Source: Salinimicrobium marinum
GTDB lineage: Bacteria; Bacteroidota; Bacteroidia; Flavobacteriales; Flavobacteriaceae
Assembly (NCBI RefSeq): GCF_014651535.1
Contig: NZ_BMXB01000022.1
Coordinates: 1-58,131 of the forward strand
Length of the DNA: 58,131 nucleotides
Direction of reading: 5' to 3'
Made by a program: the position numbers and the translations under genes. Shown piece after piece: positions 34,016 through 42,964 of this stretch. The notes below the pieces were generated by a model. It was not told the DNA's origin and did not search any database. It worked only from the letters and a program-made list of their open reading frames with translations. Position 1 is the stretch's first letter, and each line of letters begins with the position of its first letter.

Positions 34016-36670
34016 ATGAGTAATCCTCACGGGCTTTCCAAGAACCTTCATAGTATCACAGAAGAAGCAAAGATTTTTGCCCGTTCTATTACAGATACTA
34101 TTCGGGAACCAATCCTGATACTGAACAAGGATTTCCAAATCGTATCTGCCAGTGAGAGTTTTTACGTCAGGTTCAGGATTGAGTCCGATGTAGCTGAAGG
34201 CACCTTGGTTTTTGAACTGGACGATGACCAATGGGATATTTCTGAATTAAAAAAATTACTTCAGAAGGTAATCAAAGAGCAGAAAAGCTTTAAGGATCAT
34301 CAAATCACTGCAAATTTCCGAAATCTTGGCTGTCGTTCGTTTCTTGTCAATGTCAACCTTTTAAACACCAGGTCTCATGACGCCCCTCTTGTGATCATCT
34401 CCTTTAAAGAAGTTATTATTCCATTTCCCGAACTTCAGCAAAAGGAATATCTAAAAAAGCTTCAGAATATCCTTGAGAATGCACCTGCGATGATATGCAT
34501 TGTAAAAGGCCCTCAGCACATTTTTGAGGTTGCCAACGAACATTACTATCAACTTATCGGAAAACAAGACATCATTGGAAAACCGGTAAGGGAAGTTTTA
34601 CCGGAAGTAGAAAACCAGGGGTTCTTTGAAATACTGGATAATGTTTATACTTCGGGAAAACCATTTATTGGGAATGAGGTGCAGATAAATCTGGAGGTTG
34701 GAGATAATAAATATAAAAATTCTTTCCTTGACTTTGTATATCAGCCCATGCTGGATGACAATGGAGAAGTTGATGGGATTTTTGTTCATGTAATAGATGT
34801 AACAGAAAAAGTAGAAGTCAGGAAAAAAGTAGAGGAAAATGAATTCCGACTTAAAAATTTAATTGATACTGTACCTGCGATCATCTGGATCACCACCAAA
34901 GATGGATACAGTACTTACCTGAATGAGAACTGGTACAAATACACCGGACAAAATGCAAGGGAGGCTGAGAACTTCGGCTGGCTGGAAGCTGTACATCCCG
35001 AAGATAGAGACGAGGCAGGAAATCAATTTTTAGATGCCAGTAAACGAAGAAAATCCTACAGTTACACTTATAGGCTGCGCACGGCAAGTGGCGAATATCG
35101 TTGGGTACGGGACAGAGGACAACCTAAATTTAATGCCGCGGGAGAATTTGAAGGAATGGTTGGAACTGTACTGGAAGTTCACGAAGAAAAGATCAAAGAA
35201 CAGCAAATACAAGAAAAAGAACACCGTATTCGCAACATTGTAGAAGAGGCTACTGTGGCAACAGCCGTTTACACCGGTAAAGATCTAAAAATAGAAATAG
35301 CCAACGAGGCCATGATAAGGCTTTGGGGCAAAGATAAAGCAGTGGTTGGAAAAAACCTGCCACAGGCACTTCCTGAGCTGGAAAACCAACCCTTTTTTGA
35401 AATTTTGCAAGAGGTATATTCTACCGGTAAAATTTACTGGGGTCAGGAAGACAAGGTTGATTTGATGATTGACGACCGAATACAAACCGGATATTTCAAT
35501 TTTACCTATAAACCATTACGTGATGAAAAGGGGGAAATTTACGGCATTCTGAACATGGCCCTCGATGTTACAGAAAACGTCAAGTCCAAATTATTATTAA
35601 AAGAAAGCGAATCCTATTTTCGGCAAATAGCCGATTTAATGCCCGATAAGGTCACCAATACAGATGAGGAAGGAAACTTTCTCTATTTCAATCAAAACTG
35701 GTTACAATATTCCGGACTTAACAGTGAAGAATTAAATTCCAGGTTCTGGACAGATTTGATTCATCCTGAAGACCGGGAACTTTTTGCTAAGAAATGGCAG
35801 GAATCCCTCAATACCGGAAGAAACTTTGAATTTGAGGCCCGCTTCCGGAATAAATTTGATAAATATCGCTGGCATTTAAGCCGTGCAGAAGCTGTTCGGG
35901 AAGAAACAGGAAACATTAAAATGTGGATTGGAACAAATACCGAAATTCATAAAATAAAGGAAGAAGAAAAGCGTAAAGAAGACTTCCTGAAGATGGTGAG
36001 CCATGAGCTAAAAACTCCCGTTACTTCCATTAAAGGCTACGTTCAGTTGTTATTGAGTATGGTAAAATCGGGACAGAAAAAAGACTTTTCCAGCTTACCC
36101 CTGGCTCCTTCTCTGGAACGTATAGATCACCAAATCATTAGGTTGACAAGATTGATTTCTGAAATGCTTGACCTTTCCAGACTGGAAGAAAATAAGCTCG
36201 AGCTTCAAAAAGAAGTTTTCAGTATCAATGACCTGGTGACCGAAACAGTACAAGATATCAACTATACAAATACACAGCATAAGATCGAGATCATTCATGA
36301 TTACAAGTGCAGTATCTTTGCAGACAAGGACAGGATTGGGCAGGTTTTAATCAATTTCATCACCAACGCAATAAAGTATTCACCCGAGAGTCAGGAGATA
36401 CTTATTAAAATCCAGAAAGCCAGGAATAATAAGGTTTCCGTGAGTGTAAAAGATCATGGAATTGGAATTGACAGGAAAAATCATAAGAACATATTCAAAC
36501 GCTTCTACAGGATTGGTGGAAAAAGCGAGGAAACATATTCAGGTTTTGGAATAGGTTTATACCTTGCAAATGAAATAATACAGAGGCATAAGGGACATAT
36601 AGCTGTAAAAAGTAAAAAAGGGAAAGGTTCAGATTTTAGTTTTATATTATCTGTAGCTTCAGAAAAATAA
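34016..36670 (+). CDS. Cytoplasmic multi-PAS sensor histidine kinase
   Basis: The protein has 884 residues with no membrane segment. About five PAS-type modules lie in a row (near 20-125, 150-265, 275-395, 400-525 and 530-645). The second and fourth contain nearly the same phrases (GKPVREVLPEVENQGFFEILDNVY and KNLPQALPELENQPFFEILQEVY), pointing to duplication. HisKA follows with the phosphoacceptor His663 in MVSHELKTPVTS, then HATPase_c with NAIKYS, DHGIGID and GFGIGLYLA. It probably senses a soluble or redox signal. The response regulator gene starts 16 bases later. Confidence 0.94.
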   Translation: MSNPHGLSKNLHSITEEAKIFARSITDTIREPILILNKDFQIVSASESFYVRFRIESDVAEGTLVFELDDDQWDISELKKLLQKVIKEQKSFKDHQITANFRNLGCRSFLVNVNLLNTRSHDAPLVIISFKEVIIPFPELQQKEYLKKLQNILENAPAMICIVKGPQHIFEVANEHYYQLIGKQDIIGKPVREVLPEVENQGFFEILDNVYTSGKPFIGNEVQINLEVGDNKYKNSFLDFVYQPMLDDNGEVDGIFVHVIDVTEKVEVRKKVEENEFRLKNLIDTVPAIIWITTKDGYSTYLNENWYKYTGQNAREAENFGWLEAVHPEDRDEAGNQFLDASKRRKSYSYTYRLRTASGEYRWVRDRGQPKFNAAGEFEGMVGTVLEVHEEKIKEQQIQEKEHRIRNIVEEATVATAVYTGKDLKIEIANEAMIRLWGKDKAVVGKNLPQALPELENQPFFEILQEVYSTGKIYWGQEDKVDLMIDDRIQTGYFNFTYKPLRDEKGEIYGILNMALDVTENVKSKLLLKESESYFRQIADLMPDKVTNTDEEGNFLYFNQNWLQYSGLNSEELNSRFWTDLIHPEDRELFAKKWQESLNTGRNFEFEARFRNKFDKYRWHLSRAEAVREETGNIKMWIGTNTEIHKIKEEEKRKEDFLKMVSHELKTPVTSIKGYVQLLLSMVKSGQKKDFSSLPLAPSLERIDHQIIRLTRLISEMLDLSRLEENKLELQKEVFSINDLVTETVQDINYTNTQHKIEIIHDYKCSIFADKDRIGQVLINFITNAIKYSPESQEILIKIQKARNNKVSVSVKDHGIGIDRKNHKNIFKRFYRIGGKSEETYSGFGIGLYLANEIIQRHKGHIAVKSKKGKGSDFSFILSVASEK

Positions 36671-36686
36671 TAGTAAAAACAAAAAA

Positions 36687-37070
36687 ATGGCAGAAAATAC
36701 GAGAATTTTAGTGGTAGATGATGATTCGGGCATTGGTGAAATGCTGAAAACTTTACTTGAATTTTATGGATTTGAGGTTACTGTTTCAGAAAAGCCCGAT
36801 GAAACCGAAGAAATAATTAAGGAAAAGAACATCGACCTGGTGATGCTGGACATGCTTATTTCTGGAGTCAACGGAACCGATGTCTGCGCCCGACTTCGGA
36901 AAAATGAGGCTACTTCCGAAATTCCCATTTTGATGATGTCTGCCCTTCATGACGCAGGGCTGAAATGCAGGAATGCAGGTGCTAACGATTTTATTGCCAA
37001 GCCTTTTGAAATGGAAGATCTTATTGCAAAGATCAACAAAATTCTTGATAAAAAGGAATCGCAGTCTTAA
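36687..37070 (+). CDS. Single-domain response regulator
   Basis: This 127-residue CheY-like receiver has an acidic pocket DDD at 11-13, the phosphoacceptor Asp55 in LVMLDMLISG, a serine in the MMSALHD loop, and the conserved Lys105 in FIAKPFEME. It has no output domain, so it must act by protein contact or in a phosphorelay. It is co-transcribed with the PAS kinase and closed by a strong terminator. Confidence 0.95.
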   Translation: MAENTRILVVDDDSGIGEMLKTLLEFYGFEVTVSEKPDETEEIIKEKNIDLVMLDMLISGVNGTDVCARLRKNEATSEIPILMMSALHDAGLKCRNAGANDFIAKPFEMEDLIAKINKILDKKESQS

Positions 37071-37106
37071 ACCACAGCCAATCCAAAACAACCCAAATAA
37101 AAAAGT

Positions 37107-37145
37107 GACTGCCTGAAAAGTGATTTTCAGGCAGTCTCTTTTTTT
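37107..37145. terminator. Bidirectional terminator between response regulator and DUF2911 gene
   Basis: A 13-bp perfect stem GACTGCCTGAAAA / TTTTCAGGCAGTC (37107-37119, 37124-37136) has a GTGA loop, A-rich sequence to the left and a T run to the right. It serves two convergent units. Confidence 0.92.
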
Positions 37146-37163
37146 CTATAAGTGTGATTTAAA

Positions 37164-38006
37164 TCACTGTGCTCCCCACTCCTTCAGGGAATCATTGTTC
37201 ATTTTAACGTAATCCTGATTTCCGGCTTTTTCTGCTGCTGCCTTAGATAATTTGGCAGATTTAACAGCTTCTTCTTTTTTCCCAAGATCGGCTTCGATTA
37301 AAGACTTTTTTCGATATACCCAAAAAGCAGGATCATTACCCTCTACAGCTTTTTGAATATACTCATATGCTTTATTAAGGTTTTTACCCGAATCATGATA
37401 GTAACTGGCAGCTGCAAAATAATCATTGGCCGTAGGACCGTTCATTACCCTGTCGATACTGGCCATTGTAATAGCATCTGTAGGCACCTCAAATTCCAGT
37501 AGTACTACCGTATGATCCCAAATGATATTCAGAGTTGCTGAATCCATCTTTAGTTCGTCGAACATGATCGTGAAAGTTTCCATTGGAAATGGCAGCTCCT
37601 GAACCTTTGCTGTAGTGCGTAAAGCAATTTTTTCTTCATCCCAGTCCTGCGGCACACCCCAGTTATTACTGTCTTTGTAAAAGATCACTTCCCATTCCCC
37701 CTTTTTGGGAACCGTATATAGCCCATAGGTTCCCATAGGTAATTCCTCTCCTCCTATTGTCACATTATCACTAAAGGTTATTTTGGTATTGGAATTCGCT
37801 CCCGTTCTCCATACCTGGTCGTAAGGAACAAGATCTCCAAAAATGGTGCGGCCTCTCATTCCTGGTCGGGAATATTCAAGAGTAACATCTGTGAGGCCTA
37901 CCTTCTGTTCTATTCTAGAAAAAGGACTAGGCTGGGGCGTCTGGATCTGACCAAAGCTTACACAGGAAATAAATCCGGCGCAAAGAAATAAAATTAAATT
38001 TTTCAT
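37164..38006 (-). CDS. Secreted DUF2911 protein with helical C-terminal repeat
   Basis: The protein has 280 residues. The signal peptide ends near residue 20 (CVSFGQ). DUF2911 spans about 25-170 with SPFSRIEQKVGLTDVTLEYSRP, broken by RGRTIFGDLVPYDQVWRTGAN. The C-terminal 90 residues form TPR-like helices (AASYYHDSGKNLNKAYEYIQKA, AVEGNDPAFWVYRKK). DUF2911 is common and unexplained in Bacteroidota. A promoter lies 22 bases upstream. Confidence 0.9.
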   Translation of the reverse strand: MKNLILFLCAGFISCVSFGQIQTPQPSPFSRIEQKVGLTDVTLEYSRPGMRGRTIFGDLVPYDQVWRTGANSNTKITFSDNVTIGGEELPMGTYGLYTVPKKGEWEVIFYKDSNNWGVPQDWDEEKIALRTTAKVQELPFPMETFTIMFDELKMDSATLNIIWDHTVVLLEFEVPTDAITMASIDRVMNGPTANDYFAAASYYHDSGKNLNKAYEYIQKAVEGNDPAFWVYRKKSLIEADLGKKEEAVKSAKLSKAAAEKAGNQDYVKMNNDSLKEWGAQ

Positions 38007-38028
38007 ATTTTTAGATTGTTGGTTTGAT

Positions 38029-38036
38029 CAAAGATA
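38029..38036 (-). promoter_or_regulatory. -7 promoter element of the DUF2911 gene
   Basis: Read leftward the bases are TATCTTTG, a perfect match, 22 bases before the ATG at 38006. Confidence 0.55.
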
Positions 38037-38221
38037 TATAATTTCTTTACTGAAAAACCAGATTTTTCTATACAGCAGAAATGAAGACTTCTGGAAGAAT
38101 TTCTATTACAACATATTCCGATAGACTCTGAATATCAAGGCAATATAAACCCTGAAGCTAAATTCACTCTTTAACATTGGAATCTCCGATTTTCTGAAAT
38201 TCAATTGCAGTAAAACCTGCA

Positions 38222-38962
38222 TTAGAACATTTTTCTGGCCTCCTCAAGGTCTTCCGGAGTATCTATACCAACTCCTAGCACAGTTGTTTCCACCATTTTT
38301 ATGTTGTGCCCGTATTCAAGATAGCGAATACATTCTATTTTTTCGGTAGCTTCCAGTTCCAGCATTGGCAGTTTATAGAAGTCCATTAAAGCAGCTTTTC
38401 TAAAAGCGTAGATCCCGATATGTTTATAATAAGTTACTCCGGAATTTCTCTCCCGTGCATATGGAATGGGTGATCTTGAAAAATATAAGGCAAACCCATC
38501 TTTATTGGTGATCACCTTTACATTATTGGGATTATCAATGTCTTTTTGCTGGTGCAGCGGAGTTTTAAGAGAAGCAAGATCAATTTTTTCGGCATCTTTC
38601 CCCCTGAAAACCTCCAGCACTTTCCGCAGGCTTTCGGCATCAATCATTGGCTCATCCCCCTGGACGTTTACCACAATATCCACTTCCATATCTTCTACGG
38701 CTTCGGCAATACGGTCACTGCCGCACTCGTGTTCCTTTTTGCTCATCAGGACATTTCCGCCAAATGACCTTATTTCAGAAAAAATAATATTACTATCCGT
38801 CACCACATATACCTGTTCAAACAGTTGGGTGTTAACAGCAGCTTCATAAGTTCTTCTTATTACTGTTTTTCCATGAAGGTCCTGCATCAATTTCCCCGGA
38901 AATCGAGAAGCTGCATACCTCGCAGGGATCATGGCAATTATTTTAAGTGGTTTCTCGCTCAA
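38222..38962 (-). CDS. kdsB: 3-deoxy-manno-octulosonate cytidylyltransferase
   Basis: This 246-residue enzyme makes CMP-Kdo from CTP and Kdo for LPS. The N-terminal nucleotide-binding motif is [15 protein letters not shown], and [10 protein letters not shown] supplies the catalytic acidic residue. [13 protein letters not shown] and [11 protein letters not shown] are further family landmarks. Length is typical. The phosphatase of the preceding step (kdsC) lies 12 kb away. It lies downstream of the helicase gene in the same direction, 69 bases apart, and may share its transcript. Confidence 0.97.
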   Translation of the reverse strand: MSEKPLKIIAMIPARYAASRFPGKLMQDLHGKTVIRRTYEAAVNTQLFEQVYVVTDSNIIFSEIRSFGGNVLMSKKEHECGSDRIAEAVEDMEVDIVVNVQGDEPMIDAESLRKVLEVFRGKDAEKIDLASLKTPLHQQKDIDNPNNVKVITNKDGFALYFSRSPIPYARERNSGVTYYKHIGIYAFRKAALMDFYKLPMLELEATEKIECIRYLEYGHNIKMVETTVLGVGIDTPEDLEEARKMF

Positions 38963-38993
38963 AGCAATTCAATTATAGTGTTAAAAATCGGAA

Positions 38994-39007
38994 AGGAGTT
39001 AACTCCT
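38994..39007. repeat. Perfect palindrome between kdsB and the helicase gene
   Basis: AGGAGTTAACTCCT is a 14-base perfect palindrome, 31 bases before the kdsB start on the minus strand. It could be an operator or simply a weak hairpin. No T run follows, so it is not a convincing terminator. Confidence 0.4.
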
Positions 39008-39031
39008 ACCCTTTAATTATTCTCATTTTTT

Positions 39032-40468
39032 TTAATCTGAAGTAAAAAAATCATCTTTAAACCCTATTAAATACAGTTTTTCCTTTGCACGGGTTACAGC
39101 AGTATAAAGCCATCTAAGGTAATCTTTATTCACACCGTCAGGCAAATAGGGTTGCTCCACGAAGACCGTGTGCCATTGCCCTCCCTGGGATTTATGACAG
39201 GTCATGGCATAAGAAAACTTTATTTGCAAGGCATTGAAGAATTTGTTGTTCTTCACCTTCAGGAACTTTTTATATTTAGATCTTTCCTCCTCATAATCTT
39301 TCATCACCTCCTGGTAAAGCGAATTCGATTCCTCGTAGGTAAGAGAGGGATTATTGCTTTCAAGGGTATCCAGCAACACCACAGTTTCAAAAGGTTTCAT
39401 ATTGGGATAATCTACCATCTGGACATTCACCTCTGCAAACCTGAAACCATACAATTCCTTAATCGACTGAATTTCCAGTACTTTTATGATATCCCCATTT
39501 GCAATAAAACCGGCTTCACTGTTTGGTTTGATCCAGAAATAATTGTTTTTAACCACCATCAAATAATCGCCGGCCGATATTTCTTCTTCCTGAAAAAGAA
39601 TCCGGTTCCGAATTTGCTGATTGTACATATTCGCCCGTTTATTCGACCTCACAATAATAGTAGTATCCTCATGTCCAAGGTTTCGGTAAGAATCCTCAAT
39701 GGCTTCCATGATCTCATGCCCATCAATGAGTCGTATCACATCTGCTTTAGGAGTCAACCGGAATTTAAACGATTCATAAAATTCCTCCCGTAGAGCATCA
39801 CGAATAAGCGTAGCGTTTAAAAGGATATCACTTTCCTCGCTCTGCCTTACCACTTCATCCAGCTCAATATGAGTGACTTCCTTATAATAATTTGACTGCA
39901 GCTTCTGCTCCTCGAGCGCCGGACTCACCTCCAATTTTACGGGAGGTAATTGTGCGGTATCTCCCATAAGGATTAACTGACATTTATGTCCCGAATACAC
40001 ATATTGGATGAGATCATCCAAAAGAGATCCGTTCTCGAACATTTTAGCATCATTGTTAACATCGGGGATCATGGAAGCTTCATCCACAATAAAAATAGTA
40101 TTCCGGTGCTTGTTGGGCTGCAGGACAAATTGTACTCCGGCACCAGATTTTTTCTTCGGAAAATAGATCTTTTTATGGATCGTATGAGCTTCCCTTCCGG
40201 AGTAGTTAGATATCACTTTTGCCGCCCTTCCGGTAGGCGCAAGTAGTACTCCGCTCTTTTTTATCTTCCATAAATTCTTTACAAGAGAACTTATTATGGT
40301 AGTTTTTCCTGTTCCTGCATAGCCTTTCAGGAGAAAAAGAGCATCTTTTTTTTCATCGATCACAAAGGATGAAATTTGTTGTAAAGCAATGTCCTGCTTC
40401 AACTTGGCCTTAAAACCAAGATCCTCCAGAAGAAGGTTGTAAAAAGAACCAACATTAAATTTCTCCAT
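39032..40468 (-). CDS. RecD-like ATP-dependent DNA helicase (SF1)
   Basis: The protein has 478 residues. Walker A GYAGTGKT is at 49-56, Walker B is IFIVDEASMI, and MGDTAQLPPV is motif III. The C-terminal UvrD_C_2-like region has YAMTCHKSQGGQW and LYTAVTRAKEKLYLI. It lacks the N-terminal extension of RecD2 and has no RecB or RecC partner nearby. It is likely a stand-alone 5'-3' helicase in repair or replication restart. A TATCTTTG promoter lies about 17 bases upstream. Confidence 0.92.
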   Translation of the reverse strand: MEKFNVGSFYNLLLEDLGFKAKLKQDIALQQISSFVIDEKKDALFLLKGYAGTGKTTIISSLVKNLWKIKKSGVLLAPTGRAAKVISNYSGREAHTIHKKIYFPKKKSGAGVQFVLQPNKHRNTIFIVDEASMIPDVNNDAKMFENGSLLDDLIQYVYSGHKCQLILMGDTAQLPPVKLEVSPALEEQKLQSNYYKEVTHIELDEVVRQSEESDILLNATLIRDALREEFYESFKFRLTPKADVIRLIDGHEIMEAIEDSYRNLGHEDTTIIVRSNKRANMYNQQIRNRILFQEEEISAGDYLMVVKNNYFWIKPNSEAGFIANGDIIKVLEIQSIKELYGFRFAEVNVQMVDYPNMKPFETVVLLDTLESNNPSLTYEESNSLYQEVMKDYEEERSKYKKFLKVKNNKFFNALQIKFSYAMTCHKSQGGQWHTVFVEQPYLPDGVNKDYLRWLYTAVTRAKEKLYLIGFKDDFFTSD

Positions 40469-40485
40469 AAACTCGTCTCAAATCT

Positions 40486-40493
40486 CAAAGATA
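40486..40493 (-). promoter_or_regulatory. -7 promoter element of the helicase gene
   Basis: Read leftward the bases are TATCTTTG, a perfect match, 17 bases before the ATG at 40468. It may also drive kdsB. Confidence 0.55.
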
Positions 40494-40517
40494 CTAATGA
40501 TTTTTAGCAGAGAAACT

Positions 40518-40546
40518 TTTGCGAATAAAAAAAAGTTGTAGATTTG
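40518..40546 (+). promoter_or_regulatory. Promoter of the 40581 operon
   Basis: TTTG (40518-40521), 17 bases, then TAGATTTG (40539-40546) match both promoter elements. The ATG at 40581 is 34 bases on. Confidence 0.65.
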
Positions 40547-40580
40547 CGATGAACACTTATTAACTAAAATTTCACAAAGC

Positions 40581-41234
40581 ATGAAACTTGTATTTCAATT
40601 ACTTCTTTGGATTGTAATAATAGTCCTGGGATATCTTGTATTTAATTCGGTATACGAGCCTATCCAATTTGATAAAGTTAAAGAAAAGCGCTACGCAAAA
40701 GTAATTGAAAACCTTAATGATATAAGGGCCGCCGAGATGGCTCACCGTCAGGTTACCGGAAGGTTTGAAGGTAACTTTGACAATCTAGTTCGTTTTCTTG
40801 ATACTGCACAGTTTACTCTAACGCAGCGAAGAGATACCGTCTATCTTGATGAAGAATACCTGGAAACCTACGGTGTAGACCAGTATGTAGAAGATGTTGT
40901 GATTGACACTCTTGGTTTTGTATCTGTAAAAGATTCCTTGTACAAAGGAGATGAACAACGATACAGAGAAATGATAAATGTTCCTATTGATGGTGTAGAC
41001 GCTCAATTTGAGCTGGATGCAGGAACTGTTACAAAAGGTACTAACCAAATTCCGGTATTTGAAGCCAAAGTTTCTAAGGATGTTGTGTTACATGATCTTA
41101 ACAAAGACCTTGTAATGCAGGAAAAAGAAGTAATGTCTGTAGACGATATAAATGGTCCTTATATTAGCGTTGGTTCTATGGAAGAAGTCAACACCAGCGG
41201 TAACTGGCCTTTAAAATATGGTAAAAACGAATAA
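40581..41234 (+). CDS. Membrane-anchored protein of unknown function
   Basis: The protein has 217 residues. Residues 4-22 form one membrane helix (VFQLLLWIVIIVLGYLVF). The remainder is probably periplasmic and begins with a helix (NLNDIRAAEMAHRQVTGRF) that resembles the pseudopilin-like start seen in some Bacteroidota proteins, followed by a beta-rich part. I do not recognise a named family. It heads an operon with DUF3822, rsmD and a SpoIIAA-like gene; the next ORF overlaps it by 17 bases. Confidence 0.82.
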   Translation: MKLVFQLLLWIVIIVLGYLVFNSVYEPIQFDKVKEKRYAKVIENLNDIRAAEMAHRQVTGRFEGNFDNLVRFLDTAQFTLTQRRDTVYLDEEYLETYGVDQYVEDVVIDTLGFVSVKDSLYKGDEQRYREMINVPIDGVDAQFELDAGTVTKGTNQIPVFEAKVSKDVVLHDLNKDLVMQEKEVMSVDDINGPYISVGSMEEVNTSGNWPLKYGKNE

Positions 41235-42042
41235 TTCAAAAAATAATTTTTATAAATTGTCCATTCAGGTTAGCCTGAATGGACTTTCTTTTTGTGCTAT
41301 AAACAAACCTCTAAACACGATTGTCTTTTTTAAGGTAATTGACTATAGGAAGAGATTAAACCCCATTGAGGTCCTTCAGCAGATTGAAAAGGTGTATGAA
41401 AAAGAAGAATTTTTAAGAACTCCTCTTGATGAAGTAATCCTTCTTTTTTCCAATGAACTCTACAGCCTCGTTCCCGAAAAGTTTTTTATAGAAGACAATG
41501 CTTCAGATTATTTAAAGTTCAACACGAAGATTCTGGAAACAGATTTTGTCGCTCAGGATCACCTGGAGGAGCATGAACTGGTGAACGTTTATATTCCCTT
41601 TACCAATATCATTAATTTCTTTTTCGATCAATACGGCGAATTTGAATATCGGCATGATACTTCAGTTCTTGTAGAGGAACTCTTAAAGCTGAACAAAGAA
41701 AAAAAGGTCGGCACAAAGATGTATGTCAATAATTATCCTTCGGGATATGACTTGGTCGTTATTCAGGAGGGGAAATTGATCCTTACCAACTCTTTTACCT
41801 GCGATACTAAAGAGGATTTCATTTATTATCTTCTTTTCACAGCAGAACAACTGGAGCTTGATCCTTCCTCCTTTGACCTGATTTTCCTTGGCGATATCTC
41901 TAAAGAATCTGAAAGGTATAAAATCGCCTATACGTACATCAAAAATTTAAGTTTCCTGAAAACTTCTTTTGGTTTCATTTTTGAAGCCGGAAGTGTTCTG
42001 CCAAAAGGCTACGCACATTTTACCACATTTAAATCACTTTAA
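41218..42042 (+). CDS. DUF3822 family protein
   Basis: The protein has 274 residues. The sequence FYKLSIQVSLNGLSFCAIN at the start and VYIPFTNIINFFFDQYG in the middle match the Bacteroidota family DUF3822, whose fold is thought to resemble actin-like ATPases. The function is unknown. The genes are tightly linked: its start overlaps the preceding gene by 17 bases, and its TAA overlaps the rsmD ATG. The pairing with rsmD is common in this lineage and may mean a link to ribosome assembly. Confidence 0.88.
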   Translation: MVKTNNSKNNFYKLSIQVSLNGLSFCAINKPLNTIVFFKVIDYRKRLNPIEVLQQIEKVYEKEEFLRTPLDEVILLFSNELYSLVPEKFFIEDNASDYLKFNTKILETDFVAQDHLEEHELVNVYIPFTNIINFFFDQYGEFEYRHDTSVLVEELLKLNKEKKVGTKMYVNNYPSGYDLVVIQEGKLILTNSFTCDTKEDFIYYLLFTAEQLELDPSSFDLIFLGDISKESERYKIAYTYIKNLSFLKTSFGFIFEAGSVLPKGYAHFTTFKSL

Positions 42043-42581
42043 TGAGAATCGTTTCAGGGACACATAAAGGAAAAAAGATCTTTGCACCTAAAAAGTTGCC
42101 GGTACGTCCAACAACCGATTTTGCTAAAGAGGCACTTTTTAATATTCTGAACAATCAATATCACTTTTCGGGACTTACGGTTCTGGATCTTTTTAGCGGC
42201 ACCGGAAATATTTCTTACGAATTTGCTTCTCGCGGTGCAGAATCCATTATTGCCGTAGACGGGCATTTTGAATGTGTAAAATTTATTAGTAAAACGGCTA
42301 CTGAGCAGGATATGCCTATTTCTGCTGTAAAAAGTGATGTTTTCAAATATCTGAATTCAACTTCGGTGACCTCAAAGATCATTTTTGCAGATCCGCCCTA
42401 TAATTTTGAAGTTGATTCCCTGGAAAAAATAGTTACCTCTACATTTGAAAATAACCTGCTAAAGGAAGACGGAGTTTTGATCATCGAACATTCCAAAAAA
42501 ATGGATTTATCAAACCTTGAACATTTCTCGGAATCCAGAAAATATGGAAATTCGGTATTCAGCTTTTTTTATGTATCTTAA
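42042..42581 (+). CDS. rsmD: 16S rRNA m2G966 methyltransferase RsmD-like
   Basis: This 179-residue SAM-dependent methyltransferase has MRIVSGTHKGKKI at the N-terminus, the SAM motif LDLFSGTGNI at 48-57, and the catalytic motif DPPY at 117-120. It is predicted to methylate guanine 966 of 16S rRNA. The start overlaps the DUF3822 stop (TAATG), so translation is likely coupled. Confidence 0.95.
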   Translation: MRIVSGTHKGKKIFAPKKLPVRPTTDFAKEALFNILNNQYHFSGLTVLDLFSGTGNISYEFASRGAESIIAVDGHFECVKFISKTATEQDMPISAVKSDVFKYLNSTSVTSKIIFADPPYNFEVDSLEKIVTSTFENNLLKEDGVLIIEHSKKMDLSNLEHFSESRKYGNSVFSFFYVS

Positions 42582-42584
42582 AGC

Positions 42585-42962
42585 ATGGCTTCCACTTTAA
42601 AAACTAAAGATCTGGATTTCGTGATTCTGAAATTTCATGAAAATTTTGTTATTTCAGAATTAAAGGATGGCGTTTTGCTGGAACAGAAAAAATTAAACAG
42701 GCTGATCAAAATCTGTACAGATTTTTATAAAGAAAAAAGGTTCATCTATATCTCCAAAAGGATCAATAACTACAATGTCAATCCTGTTGTCTATCTCAAT
42801 TTAAAAGAGGTAAAAAATCTTGGAGGAATTGCTATTGTATGCAGCCATAACAACTGCTTTAGTACAGCGAGTTTTGAAAAAAATTTTTCCAAAATCCCTT
42901 TTGAAGTTTTTCTTGATTTTGAAGAAGCTGTAAAATGGGCCGAAGACCTTCTGAAAAAATAA
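42585..42962 (+). CDS. SpoIIAA/STAS-like small protein (paralogue of the gene at 11441)
   Basis: The protein has 125 residues. It shares with the protein at 11441 a FENFVISEL-like strand (HENFVISELKDG vs DNILISELNEG), YISKRINNYNVNPVVY, a hydrophobic IAIV strand, a Phe-containing ASFEKNF helix and a C-terminal EEAVKWAEDL. It follows rsmD after three bases and is the last gene of that operon. Its TAA abuts the 3' end of the convergent RNase P RNA. Its function is unknown. Confidence 0.82.
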   Translation: MASTLKTKDLDFVILKFHENFVISELKDGVLLEQKKLNRLIKICTDFYKEKRFIYISKRINNYNVNPVVYLNLKEVKNLGGIAIVCSHNNCFSTASFEKNFSKIPFEVFLDFEEAVKWAEDLLKK

Positions 42963-42964
42963 AA

